Shown one piece after another: positions 18,701 to 26,226 of a stretch of DNA of 32,164 nucleotides (position 1 is its first letter; every line of letters starts with the position of its first letter). Below the pieces are notes generated by a model, which was not told where the DNA came from, ran no database searches, and saw nothing but the letters and a program-made list of their open reading frames with translations. Made by a program: the position numbers and the translations under genes. Source of the stretch: an uncultured Acetobacteraceae bacterium (GTDB taxonomy: Bacteria > Pseudomonadota > Alphaproteobacteria > Acetobacterales > Acetobacteraceae); assembly GCA_903877125.1 (NCBI GenBank), contig CAIRCM010000123.1, positions 1-32,164 on the forward strand. Direction: 5' to 3'.

Positions 18701-21700
18701 GGACCGCGACACCACCGTTCAGGATCGATTCGGTGCTGATTCGGCCTCCGCCGACGGTCTGCGATCCGCCGACATAGCCACCGGTGGCGGAGCCGAACAC
18801 CAGGTCCGTGGCGCCGTTCACGATGTCGCTGCCGGACACGATGCCGCCCGCGGAAACGGTTTCCGAACCGCCGGCCTGGACCGATGTGTTCACCGCCGTG
18901 CCGCCGCTTTGGACGGTGATGGAACCGCCGCTGGTGACGGTCACGCCGCTGGACGTGACACCGTTGGCGACCACTGTCGCCGATCCTGTCGCGCCGTTGC
19001 TGGTCGGGGCGAAGGCTATGCCGCGGACGTTGAAACTGGCCGACACGCCCGCCAGAAGCTGGGTGAAGGTTTCGCCGGCGGCCTGGGCCGCGGTGTTATT
19101 GATGTTGTCGGTGATCGTATACAGGTAGGTCGGGTCGAAATCGCTGAGGACATAGTTGGTGGCGTAAAACGTCACCGCGCCGGTCGACGCATCGACCGTG
19201 CCGGTCATGCCAAGCAGGCCGGACGTGCCGTCGACGGTTGCGGTTTGCGACTTCAGGTTCAGGCCGGCCGACAATGTATAGGCGAGCGACCACGTATTGG
19301 TGGATGTGTTCAGCACCCATTTCTGCAAACCGCCATCGGTCGGCAGCGTGCCGATTTTCTCGCTGCCGGCACTGTCTTTCGGGGCGCCGCCGTCGGCGAT
19401 GTAGAGGACGGTGGAACTGGCGAAAAAGAAGTTCTCGGGGCTGAGATAGGCCGTGGACCCCGATGCGAACAGGCCGTTGCCGTTGGTGGACGTCAGCGTG
19501 ACAGTGCTGCCGATGCCGGACAGCGCGGAGCCGGCGGTCGTCCCGGTCGGGGCCGCCCCGTAGTTGAGGATCGCGCCGCCACCCACCGACTTGTCGTCGC
19601 GGGAGACGTAAAGCTGTCCGTCGACCATCGTAACCATGCGCGTTTCCGCGGCCTGGTCGATGCTGGAAGCGGTGTTTGCGCCGTCCTGGGTGAAGAACAA
19701 GCCCTGCGAACCATCCGCGTTCCCCGTTCCCTGACCGGAGATCCAGAATTGGCTGCCATCGATCGTGTATGCGCTGCGCGGGTTGTTTTGGCTGTAAACG
19801 TTGTAAAGCGCGGTGCTGGTGTCGACTGTCCCGTTGTAGCCGATATCGGCGACGATCCGCGGCACTGGGATGTAACCGCTGTTCGTGGTGTCGAATGTTT
19901 GCGCGAAGTTGACGCCACCATATGCCGCCGGATTGTTTTCGAACGCCTGGACGTTGGCGCCATAACCCATCAGGGTCAGCGATTGCCCGTCGCCCGAGAG
20001 CTGCAATGAAAGTTCGGACTGCGATCCGAACTCACCGGAGATCGCGTATTGGGTCGCGCCGTTCACCACATGGGTGAACTGCGGCAAGGTCATGATGCCG
20101 ACGATGGAACCGGCGGTGGTCAATTCCTCCAGATACACCGGCGAGGCCTGATCGTCAGCGACCACGTAGCCGCCGGAGGCGTCACCTTCGATGCTGACCA
20201 CCAGGTCGCCCGCGGTGAACGACGTGATCGTCGGCAAGGTGGTGATATCCATGCCGCCCGCGGCATCGGTGATCGCGCTCACGGCCACGCCGCCGGCCAG
20301 GGTGAAGCTTTCGCTGCTGCCGCCGCCCGAGACGGTCACGACGGTGTTGCCGCCCGCGGCAGAGGTTGTCAGCGTCGCGCTGCCGGCGTTGAACGCCGCG
20401 CCGATCGCGGTGGCCGAGGTCAGGTCGATCGCATCGTTCAGACCGAAGCCGGAAATCACCCCTTGCACGCCGGCACCGGCGACGGGATTGGCGGCGACAA
20501 CGATGCGCCCGCCGCCGGCGAATGTGGCGCCGGTCAGCGTGGCATTTGCCGATGCCAGTTCGACCGTGCCTTCATTCTCGACGGTCGTGTTCGTGGCCGA
20601 GGTGCTGCCGGACAGCACCAGGACGCCGCCGCTGACCACGATACCGGTCGCCGCGGACGCAGCCAGGTCCAGATCCACCGTGCCCGCGCCCAGGATCCCC
20701 TGTTCGGGCCCGGCCCCGATGATGCCAAGGGTACCGCCGGCGATGGTTTCGTTGCTGATGGCCGCATTCGCGCCGCTGACGACCTGGGTGCCGCCGATGG
20801 TGCCGCCCGACTGGATGCCAATCACGGTTTCCACACCGCCGGTCTGAACCGTCGTGGCGGAGCCGGTCGCCCCGTTTTCCACGATGACGGTGCCGCCGTT
20901 CTGGACGATGGTCGATACGATGGTGCCGCCGGTGAGCACATCGAGCGTGCCGCCGGAGCTGATTGAAAGACCGTTGCTGGTCGTCCCCGAGGGAACGGAA
21001 ATGGAATAGGCGGTGCTGTAGTCGATCGCGACGCCACCGGCACCGTCACCCGTGACCACGAGGTGGGGCGCGATCGTGGTGCCGGCGAAAATATAAGCGA
21101 GTGTGTTGCTGCCGCTGATTACGTCGAATGTGGTGAGGCTGGTGGTATTGTTGACCGAAAACGAGGAGGTCACGCCGACCGTCCCGTGCGCGCCGACGCT
21201 GGTGGAAGCCGCAATATCGATCACATCGCCGACGCCGAAGCCGGACAGCGTCGCGAGCGCCCCGGTTGTTCCCAGCACGGCATTGCCGAGCTCCAGCAAG
21301 GTGCCCGCGCCGGCGAACGTCACGCCGTTGGTCACGGTGGAACTCGTGGTGGACAGCTCGATCGTGCCTTTGTTCAGCACGGTGACATTGGAGGCGCTGG
21401 CGGCCCCGGAGACGTTGAGCAAGCCACCGTTGACGGTCAGCGCCTGCTCGGTAGCCCCCTTACCCACGATCGCCGAACCGCCGGCATAGACGGTCGAACC
21501 ACTGTCGACGCCGCCCGAACTGACGGTCATCGTCGCGCCGGACGAGATGGAAAGGGCCGATGTGTGACCGCCGGACGATACCGTGACGGTGCCGCCGGAA
21601 CTGACAAAGACGTTCTCCAGCAGGCCACCGAGGACGACAACGTCGATGGTACCGGTGAGGATCGTTCCGCCATTGACGGTCGTGTTGATCGTGTTTGTCG

Positions 21701-21704
21701 GCAT
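15777..21704 (-). CDS. Giant AIDA-type strand-loop-strand repeat surface protein with Hint domain
   Basis: The 1975-aa product is low in Cys and rich in Gly, Ser, Thr, Val. Short repeats such as SSGGTVTVSSGGHTSALSIS are the strand-loop-strand repeats that BAHT heptosyltransferases modify in AIDA-I/TibA. Five larger modules end in a GFGxxDVIDL cap near residues 155, 417, 1075, 1317 and 1558. Between modules 2 and 3, residues ~495-905 form a non-repetitive, probably beta-propeller-like domain (FTAGDLVVSIEGD, VVADIGYNGTVDTSTALYNV, FWISGQGTGN). The C-terminus is a Hint domain from Cys1638 (CYAEGTLIRTPNGEVPVEAL, then RLSPDHAVLLDGVLIPARLL), followed by a ~190-residue tail. There is no autotransporter beta-barrel and no clear Sec signal, so export route and anchoring differ from AIDA-I. 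The ATG at 21704 is favoured over an in-frame codon at 21740 because GAGGG lies upstream. The antisense strand is also open over 1300 codons, a result of codon bias. Confidence 0.9.
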   Translation of the reverse strand: MPTNTINTTVNGGTILTGTIDVVVLGGLLENVFVSSGGTVTVSSGGHTSALSISSGATMTVSSGGVDSGSTVYAGGSAIVGKGATEQALTVNGGLLNVSGAASASNVTVLNKGTIELSTTSSTVTNGVTFAGAGTLLELGNAVLGTTGALATLSGFGVGDVIDIAASTSVGAHGTVGVTSSFSVNNTTSLTTFDVISGSNTLAYIFAGTTIAPHLVVTGDGAGGVAIDYSTAYSISVPSGTTSNGLSISSGGTLDVLTGGTIVSTIVQNGGTVIVENGATGSATTVQTGGVETVIGIQSGGTIGGTQVVSGANAAISNETIAGGTLGIIGAGPEQGILGAGTVDLDLAASAATGIVVSGGVLVLSGSTSATNTTVENEGTVELASANATLTGATFAGGGRIVVAANPVAGAGVQGVISGFGLNDAIDLTSATAIGAAFNAGSATLTTSAAGGNTVVTVSGGGSSESFTLAGGVAVSAITDAAGGMDITTLPTITSFTAGDLVVSIEGDASGGYVVADDQASPVYLEELTTAGSIVGIMTLPQFTHVVNGATQYAISGEFGSQSELSLQLSGDGQSLTLMGYGANVQAFENNPAAYGGVNFAQTFDTTNSGYIPVPRIVADIGYNGTVDTSTALYNVYSQNNPRSAYTIDGSQFWISGQGTGNADGSQGLFFTQDGANTASSIDQAAETRMVTMVDGQLYVSRDDKSVGGGAILNYGAAPTGTTAGSALSGIGSTVTLTSTNGNGLFASGSTAYLSPENFFFASSTVLYIADGGAPKDSAGSEKIGTLPTDGGLQKWVLNTSTNTWSLAYTLSAGLNLKSQTATVDGTSGLLGMTGTVDASTGAVTFYATNYVLSDFDPTYLYTITDNINNTAAQAAGETFTQLLAGVSASFNVRGIAFAPTSNGATGSATVVANGVTSSGVTVTSGGSITVQSGGTAVNTSVQAGGSETVSAGGIVSGSDIVNGATDLVFGSATGGYVGGSQTVGGGRISTESILNGGVAVLSGAVAVGTTVETGGTLDVSGGSTASNTVLQGGTVVLATASDTLSGSETFTTFGGTIDLATVPNVGAGIQGIVSGWGAGDVIDFQAIGAGAALTLTTSSGNTVATVSSGGVTQTVTLVGQAPSQTIQLIADSGTGEELVYLAPPSIIVSSGVTSTGLNIYAGSVTVSSGGVLSGAALYSGTTAIIQAGGSDQNSTIYAGGFETVLGSASGDAVYGTQLVSAATAVVSGETVYAGGAVDLFLAGANGTGIVDSGGQINISGRGTLTNATLVSGKLSLESPKATISGTLTFSGNSELIETVTLSSVSGGIYFGDEAEIIGFGGGDVIDLTSATQAAASGNATLTLATGTLTGAAYAGSPISGDTVSSATVTFTPSTTGAPGSEVFTFAGTALASELILAPDGSGGVELVVGSVVSTGSSSTGATVGSGTLLLVSSGGTESGATVSSGGTETVLSGGSASGDMIYGSQVVSSGGMTSGDTVFAGGSISLNGATGTGLVVSSGGSVNLGSGSTLSNTTLNTGTITLSGPTSMLTGSLTMDPGNTIVVTSDQPGGYQDMAVISGFGSLDVIDLTSTTNVGSGYAASPSPLALSITTSAGNTVASITEGATTDSFIFAGTLIGSTLYLAADGAGGVELLTTACYAEGTLIRTPNGEVPVEALVAGDPVLTARGAVRPVKWIGFRRLDLARHPAPEKAQPIRIKAGAIADGVPARDLRLSPDHAVLLDGVLIPARLLRNDTTIVRETACRSVTYYHVELDSHDVLLAEGMAAESYLDTGNRNMFANAGSAMELFPTFDNDQARREAESCAPFAADPARVKPVWTTIAERARLFGLTAPERPVADDPDLRIVAAGRQIKPIKRRGRRFWFVLPDAGVPARLVSQVAVPHEMQPWIEDSRQLGVRVTRLELTAGDEQVSIALDDPRLVEGWWAAEADAGRIARWTDGNAALPPAEAGPAVLYVEIDCGLLYPMAATQTVAQAA

Positions 21705-22097
21705 CGCGTTAATCCCTCGAACCGGCACGCGAGCAATCACGGCACCGTGCGGTCGCCACGGTGGCTCCCCCCTCCCGCGCCGGTCGCCGGTCTAAAATAC
21801 CGTTCCTCCCTGGGAACCGGTTTCAGACCTGCGAATTAGTTCCTGCTTGGAGGTGTTCGCGCTGGGACCGGGTGTATGCGCTTAATCTTTGATTGGAAAC
21901 CGACCTTCGGATTAACAATATATTGCCGTTTTGCGTCAGTGATGTGACGGTATTTTTACGCCGTTACAAAAGGCGATTTTCGGTTCGGTGTGCACTTGCT
22001 CGCCTGCTGGGAGATAGCGTTTTCGGCGATCAGGCTGGCCGGCTACACAGAAATTGTGCTTCATGTGGCCGCGGGCGGACGTTGCGAAAACGAATAT
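21705..22097. other. Regulatory gap upstream of the giant repeat protein
   Basis: No gene is supported in these 393 bases. Bases ~21885-21985 are clearly more AT-rich than the flanks. On the minus strand TATATT (21922-21917) is a plausible -10 box with a weak -35 about 17 bases above it. A hairpin-capable CGCC(GTTACAAAA)GGCG lies near 21958-21975 and another ACCGGTT-type pair near 21815. The length and base composition suggest that the surface protein has its own regulated promoter despite lying just downstream of the glycosyltransferase gene. Confidence 0.4.
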
Positions 22098-23450
22098 TCA
22101 TCCGCCGGCAATCGATTTCCCGCGCCCCGACGTCGGCGGAGTGGATGTACCGGCCCCCTCGGCGAAGGCAGGGATGCGGCGGATCGCGGCAATCACCTGT
22201 TCCGGCGTGATCAGGCGGGTGCATTCGAATTGCCGGGGCGTGTCCTTGTGCCGCGGGCACCACAGGAAATCGGCGTGGTCGAACACCGCTGCCGGGTCGT
22301 TCCAGCAGGAATTGCAGGCGTGCCAATTGACGATCCGGTACGGCGTCGCGAATTCGTTGGTGGGATGGGTGAAGCCGCTGATCATCACGACCTCGGTTCC
22401 CGCCGCCCAGGCCAGCCAGGACAGGCCGGACGACAGCCCGACAAAAAATGCCGCGTGACGCAGCCAACGTGCCCGCTCCGCCAGCGGGCGGTCCCCGGTC
22501 TCATCCTCCGCGCCATGCGGAATATGGTTCCAGACGATACCCGACCCATGGGCCGGTTTCTGATCGATGCAGATCACCCGGAAGCCACTGTCTTTCAGAA
22601 ACGCGATGACTTCCCGCCATCCACGCGGATTGTTCCAGTATTTGCTTTGGGTGGAGCTTTGCGTGCCGATGCAGACATAGGGTTCCGGGATCGGGCGGGT
22701 CTCGTCCGGGAGAGTCAGTCGCGGCGGTTGCTCCGCCGGATCGACCCCGAGGATATAGCCTGCCGTCCGGTGCAATCCGACCTGACGGAAATCCGTGGGC
22801 TGGAACACATTTTCCTTATCGGTGAAAAACAGGCCGACCGAATATGTCGCGTAGGCCTTGGACGCCAGATCCTGCTCTGTCACCTCCTCATGGGTCGCGA
22901 AGCGAATATGCGGATAGGACGCCCGCAGCAGTGGGGCAATCTGTCCGGACATGGCGCAGGTGACATTGGCCCCGTGGACCGCCGCGAAGCGGGCGACGTA
23001 AGGAAACCAGCCGATCGTGTCTCCGAGTGTGCCGACGGGAAGCTGGATCAGCACATCCCGGCCGCGGCAATCGTAGCGATGGGTCAGCACTTCCGTTGCC
23101 GTACCGGATTCATCGACGGACTGGACTTCGATTTCGATGCGGACGAAATAGCGCTTGGCCGATCGCACCAGCGCGCCTTTGTTGTCGCTTTGGAAAAGGA
23201 TATTGCCGGTATCCAGGTCGCGCAGACACACCCGCCACAGGCCCGCTGTCCGCTGCGGCAGCAAGACCCGAGCACCGACGTTGAAATCGAAACGGATACC
23301 GTCCGGACCTTCCTGAGTGGGCAGCGTGGCTGGCGCGGGATAGGGTCCCTTGGCCGCGGACGCCTCCGCCTTCCGCTCTACGGCGGATTCGCCGGTTTGC
23401 ACCGTTGTGTTCGGATCGGCCACATCCGGTCCCGCCGCGCCATCGTCCAT
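22098..23450 (-). CDS. Autotransporter strand-loop-strand O-heptosyltransferase (Aah/TibC, BAHT family)
   Basis: The 450-aa cytosolic enzyme would transfer heptose from ADP-heptose to serines in the strand-loop-strand repeats of the neighbouring giant protein. The C-terminal GT-B half shows PYVCIGTQSSTQSKYWNNPR, then GWREVIAFLKDSGFRVICID and FFVGLSSGLSWLAWAAGTEV, the nucleotide-sugar site of heptosyltransferases. Four cysteines in a C-x2-C-x15-C-x11-C pattern (379, 382, 398, 410, in NWHACNSCWNDP ... LWCPRH ... FECTRL) match the Fe-binding finger described for TibC. The N-terminal half contains RFDFNVGARVLLPQR and LPVGTLGDTIGWFPYVARFA, as in that family. An ATG at 23468 also exists, but 23450 has GGAGA seven bases upstream. 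The gene precedes its presumed substrate by 393 bases on the same strand. Confidence 0.9.
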   Translation of the reverse strand: MDDGAAGPDVADPNTTVQTGESAVERKAEASAAKGPYPAPATLPTQEGPDGIRFDFNVGARVLLPQRTAGLWRVCLRDLDTGNILFQSDNKGALVRSAKRYFVRIEIEVQSVDESGTATEVLTHRYDCRGRDVLIQLPVGTLGDTIGWFPYVARFAAVHGANVTCAMSGQIAPLLRASYPHIRFATHEEVTEQDLASKAYATYSVGLFFTDKENVFQPTDFRQVGLHRTAGYILGVDPAEQPPRLTLPDETRPIPEPYVCIGTQSSTQSKYWNNPRGWREVIAFLKDSGFRVICIDQKPAHGSGIVWNHIPHGAEDETGDRPLAERARWLRHAAFFVGLSSGLSWLAWAAGTEVVMISGFTHPTNEFATPYRIVNWHACNSCWNDPAAVFDHADFLWCPRHKDTPRQFECTRLITPEQVIAAIRRIPAFAEGAGTSTPPTSGRGKSIAGG

Positions 23451-23589
23451 TCGCGCATCTCCACACATGCCGCCCCACCGGCCGTGGCGGGCGGTATCAC
23501 CTGGGCTGCGGGCATGTGACCGAGCATCGTGGGGCTGTCAATCGCGGCCGCGGGACAGAGCAGGGCCAACGCGCGGTCGATCGTGCCGG

Positions 23590-23615
23590 TTCGATTTCGG
23601 GACAATCAGGTATGG
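23590..23615. repeat. Right copy of the imperfect direct repeat
   Basis: The stretch begins TTCGATTTCGGGACAATC and continues AGGTATGG, matching 15656-15682 in the same orientation with one gap. It lies 140 bases above the heptosyltransferase start. Confidence 0.45.
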
Positions 23616-23626
23616 CCCGCGCGCGA

Positions 23627-23788
23627 TCAGCGTATGGTGCCGCCGATGGCGGTGCCGACCTGGCCATTGACGCGAACCGATAGCGTTCCCGGCGCGGGTG
23701 CGTTGCAGCAGGCGGTGTCGTCGGTGCGGGTTTGGGCGCCGCACCCGTTCAACAGCGTGGCCAGCAGGAGAAACGTCGACAGTCGCAT
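23627..23788 (-). CDS. Very small lipoprotein (53 aa), unknown function
   Basis: The product starts MRLSTFLLLATLLNGCGAQT, a compact signal peptide with lipobox LLNGC and Cys16 for lipidation. The mature peptide is only ~38 residues, with a CC pair (DDTACCNAPAPG) and a Gly-rich end LSVRVNGQVGTAIGGTIR that could form a short beta-hairpin. The ATG at 23788 has AGGA eight bases upstream, which separates it from a longer meaningless extension. It lies 176 bases before the heptosyltransferase on the same strand. Its small size makes it easy to miss in annotation. The function is unknown. Confidence 0.6.
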   Translation of the reverse strand: MRLSTFLLLATLLNGCGAQTRTDDTACCNAPAPGTLSVRVNGQVGTAIGGTIR

Positions 23789-23986
23789 GATCCTGGCTCC
23801 AATGCCCTGGGGTACGGTCAGGGAGCATACCATAGGGATGAACGGGGCGGTCACGATCGTGCTTCGCCGCCACACTGGCGTTCGCCGGCAAGTCATGCCA
23901 TTGAAGCGCGTTGTCGCCCGTTTTTTCGGCGCGGCCGCCCGAGTCGCCATGGACAGGGCATCTCGCAAAACCTGAAAGTTCAAACG

Positions 23987-24268
23987 ATGACACCGAAATT
24001 CCTCCGTGAGGAAGCCGCGCGTTTTCGCGGTATGGCCGAAGAGCAAACGCGCGAGGCATCGAAACTGCGGTTGCTCGGCATGGCCGACGACTATGAAGCC
24101 CGAGCGACGGCGATCGACGGGATGGTTGTGGAGACCCCGCCGGAAGAACCGGAAACCGAGGTTGCCGAAGCGGTTGAGACGACCGGCACGCTGTCGCTTG
24201 GTGCCAAATCCGGGGCACGCGGCGTACGTAAGCCGGTCACGCGGACGCGGTTGCGCATCGGAACCTGA
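23987..24268 (+). CDS. Small conserved alphaproteobacterial protein
   Basis: The 93-aa product begins MTPKFLREEAARFRGMAEEQ and continues TREASKLRLLGMADDYEARA. This helical pattern recurs in many small unannotated alphaproteobacterial proteins. The rest is an acidic Pro/Glu-rich linker (PPEEPETEVAEAVE) and a basic tail (RKPVTRTRLRIGT). No enzymatic motif is visible and the protein is probably cytosolic. The ATG at 23987 has only a weak AAAG-type ribosome site. It converges on the methyltransferase gene 15 bases away. Confidence 0.7.
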   Translation: MTPKFLREEAARFRGMAEEQTREASKLRLLGMADDYEARATAIDGMVVETPPEEPETEVAEAVETTGTLSLGAKSGARGVRKPVTRTRLRIGT

Positions 24269-24283
24269 TGCGCCAATCCGCCG

Positions 24284-25291
24284 CTACGCCTTCCGTGCCG
24301 TTATCAGGCTCTGGCCACCCGGCATCGGCGTTGGTGATAGAACGATATCCCTGAAACCCGCTTCCGTCAGCCATTCCCTGTGCTCGGCTTCTGTGAAGGC
24401 AAGCCCGCCGTCATAGACATTCAGGAACGTAAGGTTGAACCCGACGGTCAATGCCGGCGAGGTCCGGGAATCATCGAGGATCGAGCCGAGGATGAATATG
24501 TGTCCGCCAGGATCCATCGCCTCGCCGACATGTCGTAGCAAGGCGCGGGCGTCGTCGGGACACAGGACCTGTATGACCGCCCGCACCACGGCGGCATCGT
24601 AGCGGACGGCCGGCGGTGCGGCGACGACGTCGCCAGCAAGGATCGAGACCCGATCCTGCAGGCCGGCTTCCGCGATGAAGGTCGACGCATAGGACACGAC
24701 GTTGGGCAGATCGACGATCGTTGCACGGAGGCCGGGCACGCTCTTGCAGGCTCCGATTGCCGCGCCGCCCGGCCCGCCGCCGATATCGGCCAGATGCGTC
24801 GTACCCGCGGCCTTCAGCATCGGCGCCAGCGCCGCGCCGCCGGGCACCGCACCCGCATACATGCCGCGGTAGATCGCGGTCAGCCGCTCCGGCGTCTCCC
24901 GCGCGAAATCGAGCTTCATGCGCGCCTTGCCGTCCCGGATGGAACCAGCGGTCTGCATGGCCCAGTGCCATTGCTGCGACAGAAGCTCGTGCCTTCCACC
25001 CATGTAACGGGGTCGCCCACGCACAAGAAATTCATCGGCTTCCGGCGTATTAGCGAACAGGCCGTCGTTGACGGTCAGCAGTTCCGCGTTCACCAACACA
25101 TAGAGCAGCGGACCCAGCTTGTCCGCGCCCACGCCAAGTGCCGTCGCGATCCCGGCGCAGGACAGCGGGCCATCCTTCAACGGGGTGAACACATCCAGTT
25201 GCATACCCGCCAACATGCCCAACGATTGATAAACGGACGTAATGTGACGCTCGATCGTACTCGGTGAGCGCGGTGCCTGGATGTCGCTCAT
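24284..25291 (-). CDS. SAM-dependent O-methyltransferase (family 2, acetylserotonin/CrtF-like)
   Basis: The 335-aa product has an N-terminal winged-helix dimerisation domain (about 10-100, with LGMLAGMQLDVFTPLKDGPL). The Rossmann SAM-binding core follows, with motif I LADIGGGPGGAAIGA near 167-181, an acidic VDLPNVV after it, and VVRAVIQVLCPDDARALLRH further on. Relatives methylate hydroxyl groups of small molecules (antibiotics, carotenoids, indoles) in the cytosol. There is no biosynthetic cluster around it to indicate the substrate. The ATG at 25291 overlaps the last four bases of the truncated upstream methyltransferase, so that fragment may still be transcribed with it. The gene is apparently complete. 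Confidence 0.88.
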   Translation of the reverse strand: MSDIQAPRSPSTIERHITSVYQSLGMLAGMQLDVFTPLKDGPLSCAGIATALGVGADKLGPLLYVLVNAELLTVNDGLFANTPEADEFLVRGRPRYMGGRHELLSQQWHWAMQTAGSIRDGKARMKLDFARETPERLTAIYRGMYAGAVPGGAALAPMLKAAGTTHLADIGGGPGGAAIGACKSVPGLRATIVDLPNVVSYASTFIAEAGLQDRVSILAGDVVAAPPAVRYDAAVVRAVIQVLCPDDARALLRHVGEAMDPGGHIFILGSILDDSRTSPALTVGFNLTFLNVYDGGLAFTEAEHREWLTEAGFRDIVLSPTPMPGGQSLITARKA

Positions 25292-25662
25292 GATTTATTG
25301 TTCCTTGCGAACGTCTCCCGTCGCCGGCAAATGCCCGCGCTTCGATAAACAGTGACAGGCTGACCGCGCGTTCTGGAAGGCAGGTGCACCTTATTCTGAA
25401 AAGCGGCGCCGCTTGCCCCGAAACGCTTGCGGGCGAAGGTGATCTGCGCATCGGAAGGATCAATCCGCTGGACCTCGGCTAGCGCGCAACGCCGCATGAC
25501 TTCTTCCGTGAAGACTCCATTGCCGCAGCCGATGTCGATCCAACGCAGGCCGGCCCACGGCGCGAGCCAATCCAGGAACTGCTCCCCGACGAGCCGGCTC
25601 CAGGGGCCCATGGCCCGGTCGTAGGCCTCACCGTCGTTGAATCGAATGGGTACCGGTGCCAT
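25288..25662 (-). pseudogene. Truncated class I SAM-dependent methyltransferase
   Basis: The first ~88 residues (MAPVPIRFNDGEAYDRAMGP, then WSRLVGEQFLDWLAPWAGLR) and motif I WIDIGCGNGVFTEEV match small class I methyltransferases, with IDPSDAQITFAR as the SAM-ribose region. After FGASGAAFQ the reading changes to an Arg-rich nonsense stretch ending at 25288. The substrate-binding half (usually another ~130-160 aa) is gone, so the protein should be inactive. The loss may be linked to the insertion-sequence remnant whose right end lies about 30 bases upstream of the gene. Confidence 0.7.
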
Positions 25663-25689
25663 CGATCTCCGCTCCCGGTCGCGTTGGTT

Positions 25690-25995
25690 TCATCCAACAT
25701 TTCCCTTATGGCCTGGCCATCCGGGTATCTTAGGCGGACGATAACCCCGGTTCCCGGCGGCAGGCAATGACCGCGTCCCCCTGCTCGCGCTGATGGTGAC
25801 GTAAGCATCGCGCCGATGCCGGACGATCTTCGCCACCCCCGCCAGATCAGTGAGTCCTAGCAGATCGTCCAACTCCCGATACGCGAGTAATCCGGCGTCG
25901 GAATTGATGCGGGTCCCTTGGAATTCCCGCTTCAGGCGACGGTCGAAATCGACCCCGAGAGACCCGTCATCCGCTTCACCCGATGGGTGCGACAT
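25690..25995 (-). pseudogene. IS1380-family transposase remnant with internal deletion
   Basis: From the ATG at 25995 ([20 protein letters not shown]) the frame reads [20 protein letters not shown] and [13 protein letters not shown], the conserved N-terminus of IS1380-type DDE transposases. The next residues [14 protein letters not shown] resemble the C-terminal KVVRH-RYV block of the same transposases, so about 350 middle residues, including the DDE catalytic core, seem to be missing. A scrambled tail ends at 25690. It cannot transpose by itself. It lies in the ~390-bp element bounded by the degenerate ends described separately. Confidence 0.65.
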
Positions 25996-26088
25996 CGCCA
26001 GGCACCCGACCTCAAACAACATACCGAATTAATTTAATTATCATGTCATATGGTACTATATCTAAAATAATTCATCCGGGAAATCCAG
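25694..26088 (-). mobile_element. Internally deleted IS1380-like element
   Basis: Candidate terminal repeats are 26071-26088 (TTCATCCGGGAAATCCAG on the plus strand) and, inverted, 25694-25710 (CCAACATTTCCCTTATG). They share ATTTCCC..ATG, about 11 of 18 positions. The transposase remnant lies between them. Bases 26025-26110 are strikingly AT-rich compared with the ~65% GC surroundings, as expected for imported DNA. No target duplication could be assigned with confidence. Confidence 0.45.
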
Positions 26089-26226
26089 ATTTATAACATA
26101 TAATCAAATAACTGCCCCCAGACCAGCGGTTAACCCCCTCATGTCTCCCGCGACCCGGTCCACAATGTCATGGCTCGGACACGCCGGGGTGTGGGCACGC
26201 CTCGCAGCCAATGCTGCTCGCTCCGT

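Noticed and set aside
16050-20009. A 1319-codon open frame on the plus strand, antisense to the giant repeat protein
   Set aside because: Its translation is Arg/Gly/Asp-rich without domains and mirrors the codon bias of the real repeat gene. The minus-strand product has clear repeats and a Hint domain.
21441-21704. The tandem short repeats considered as a CRISPR or DNA tandem array
   Set aside because: The repetition is at protein level (Ser/Gly-rich strand-loop-strand units) with variable DNA, and it stays in frame throughout.
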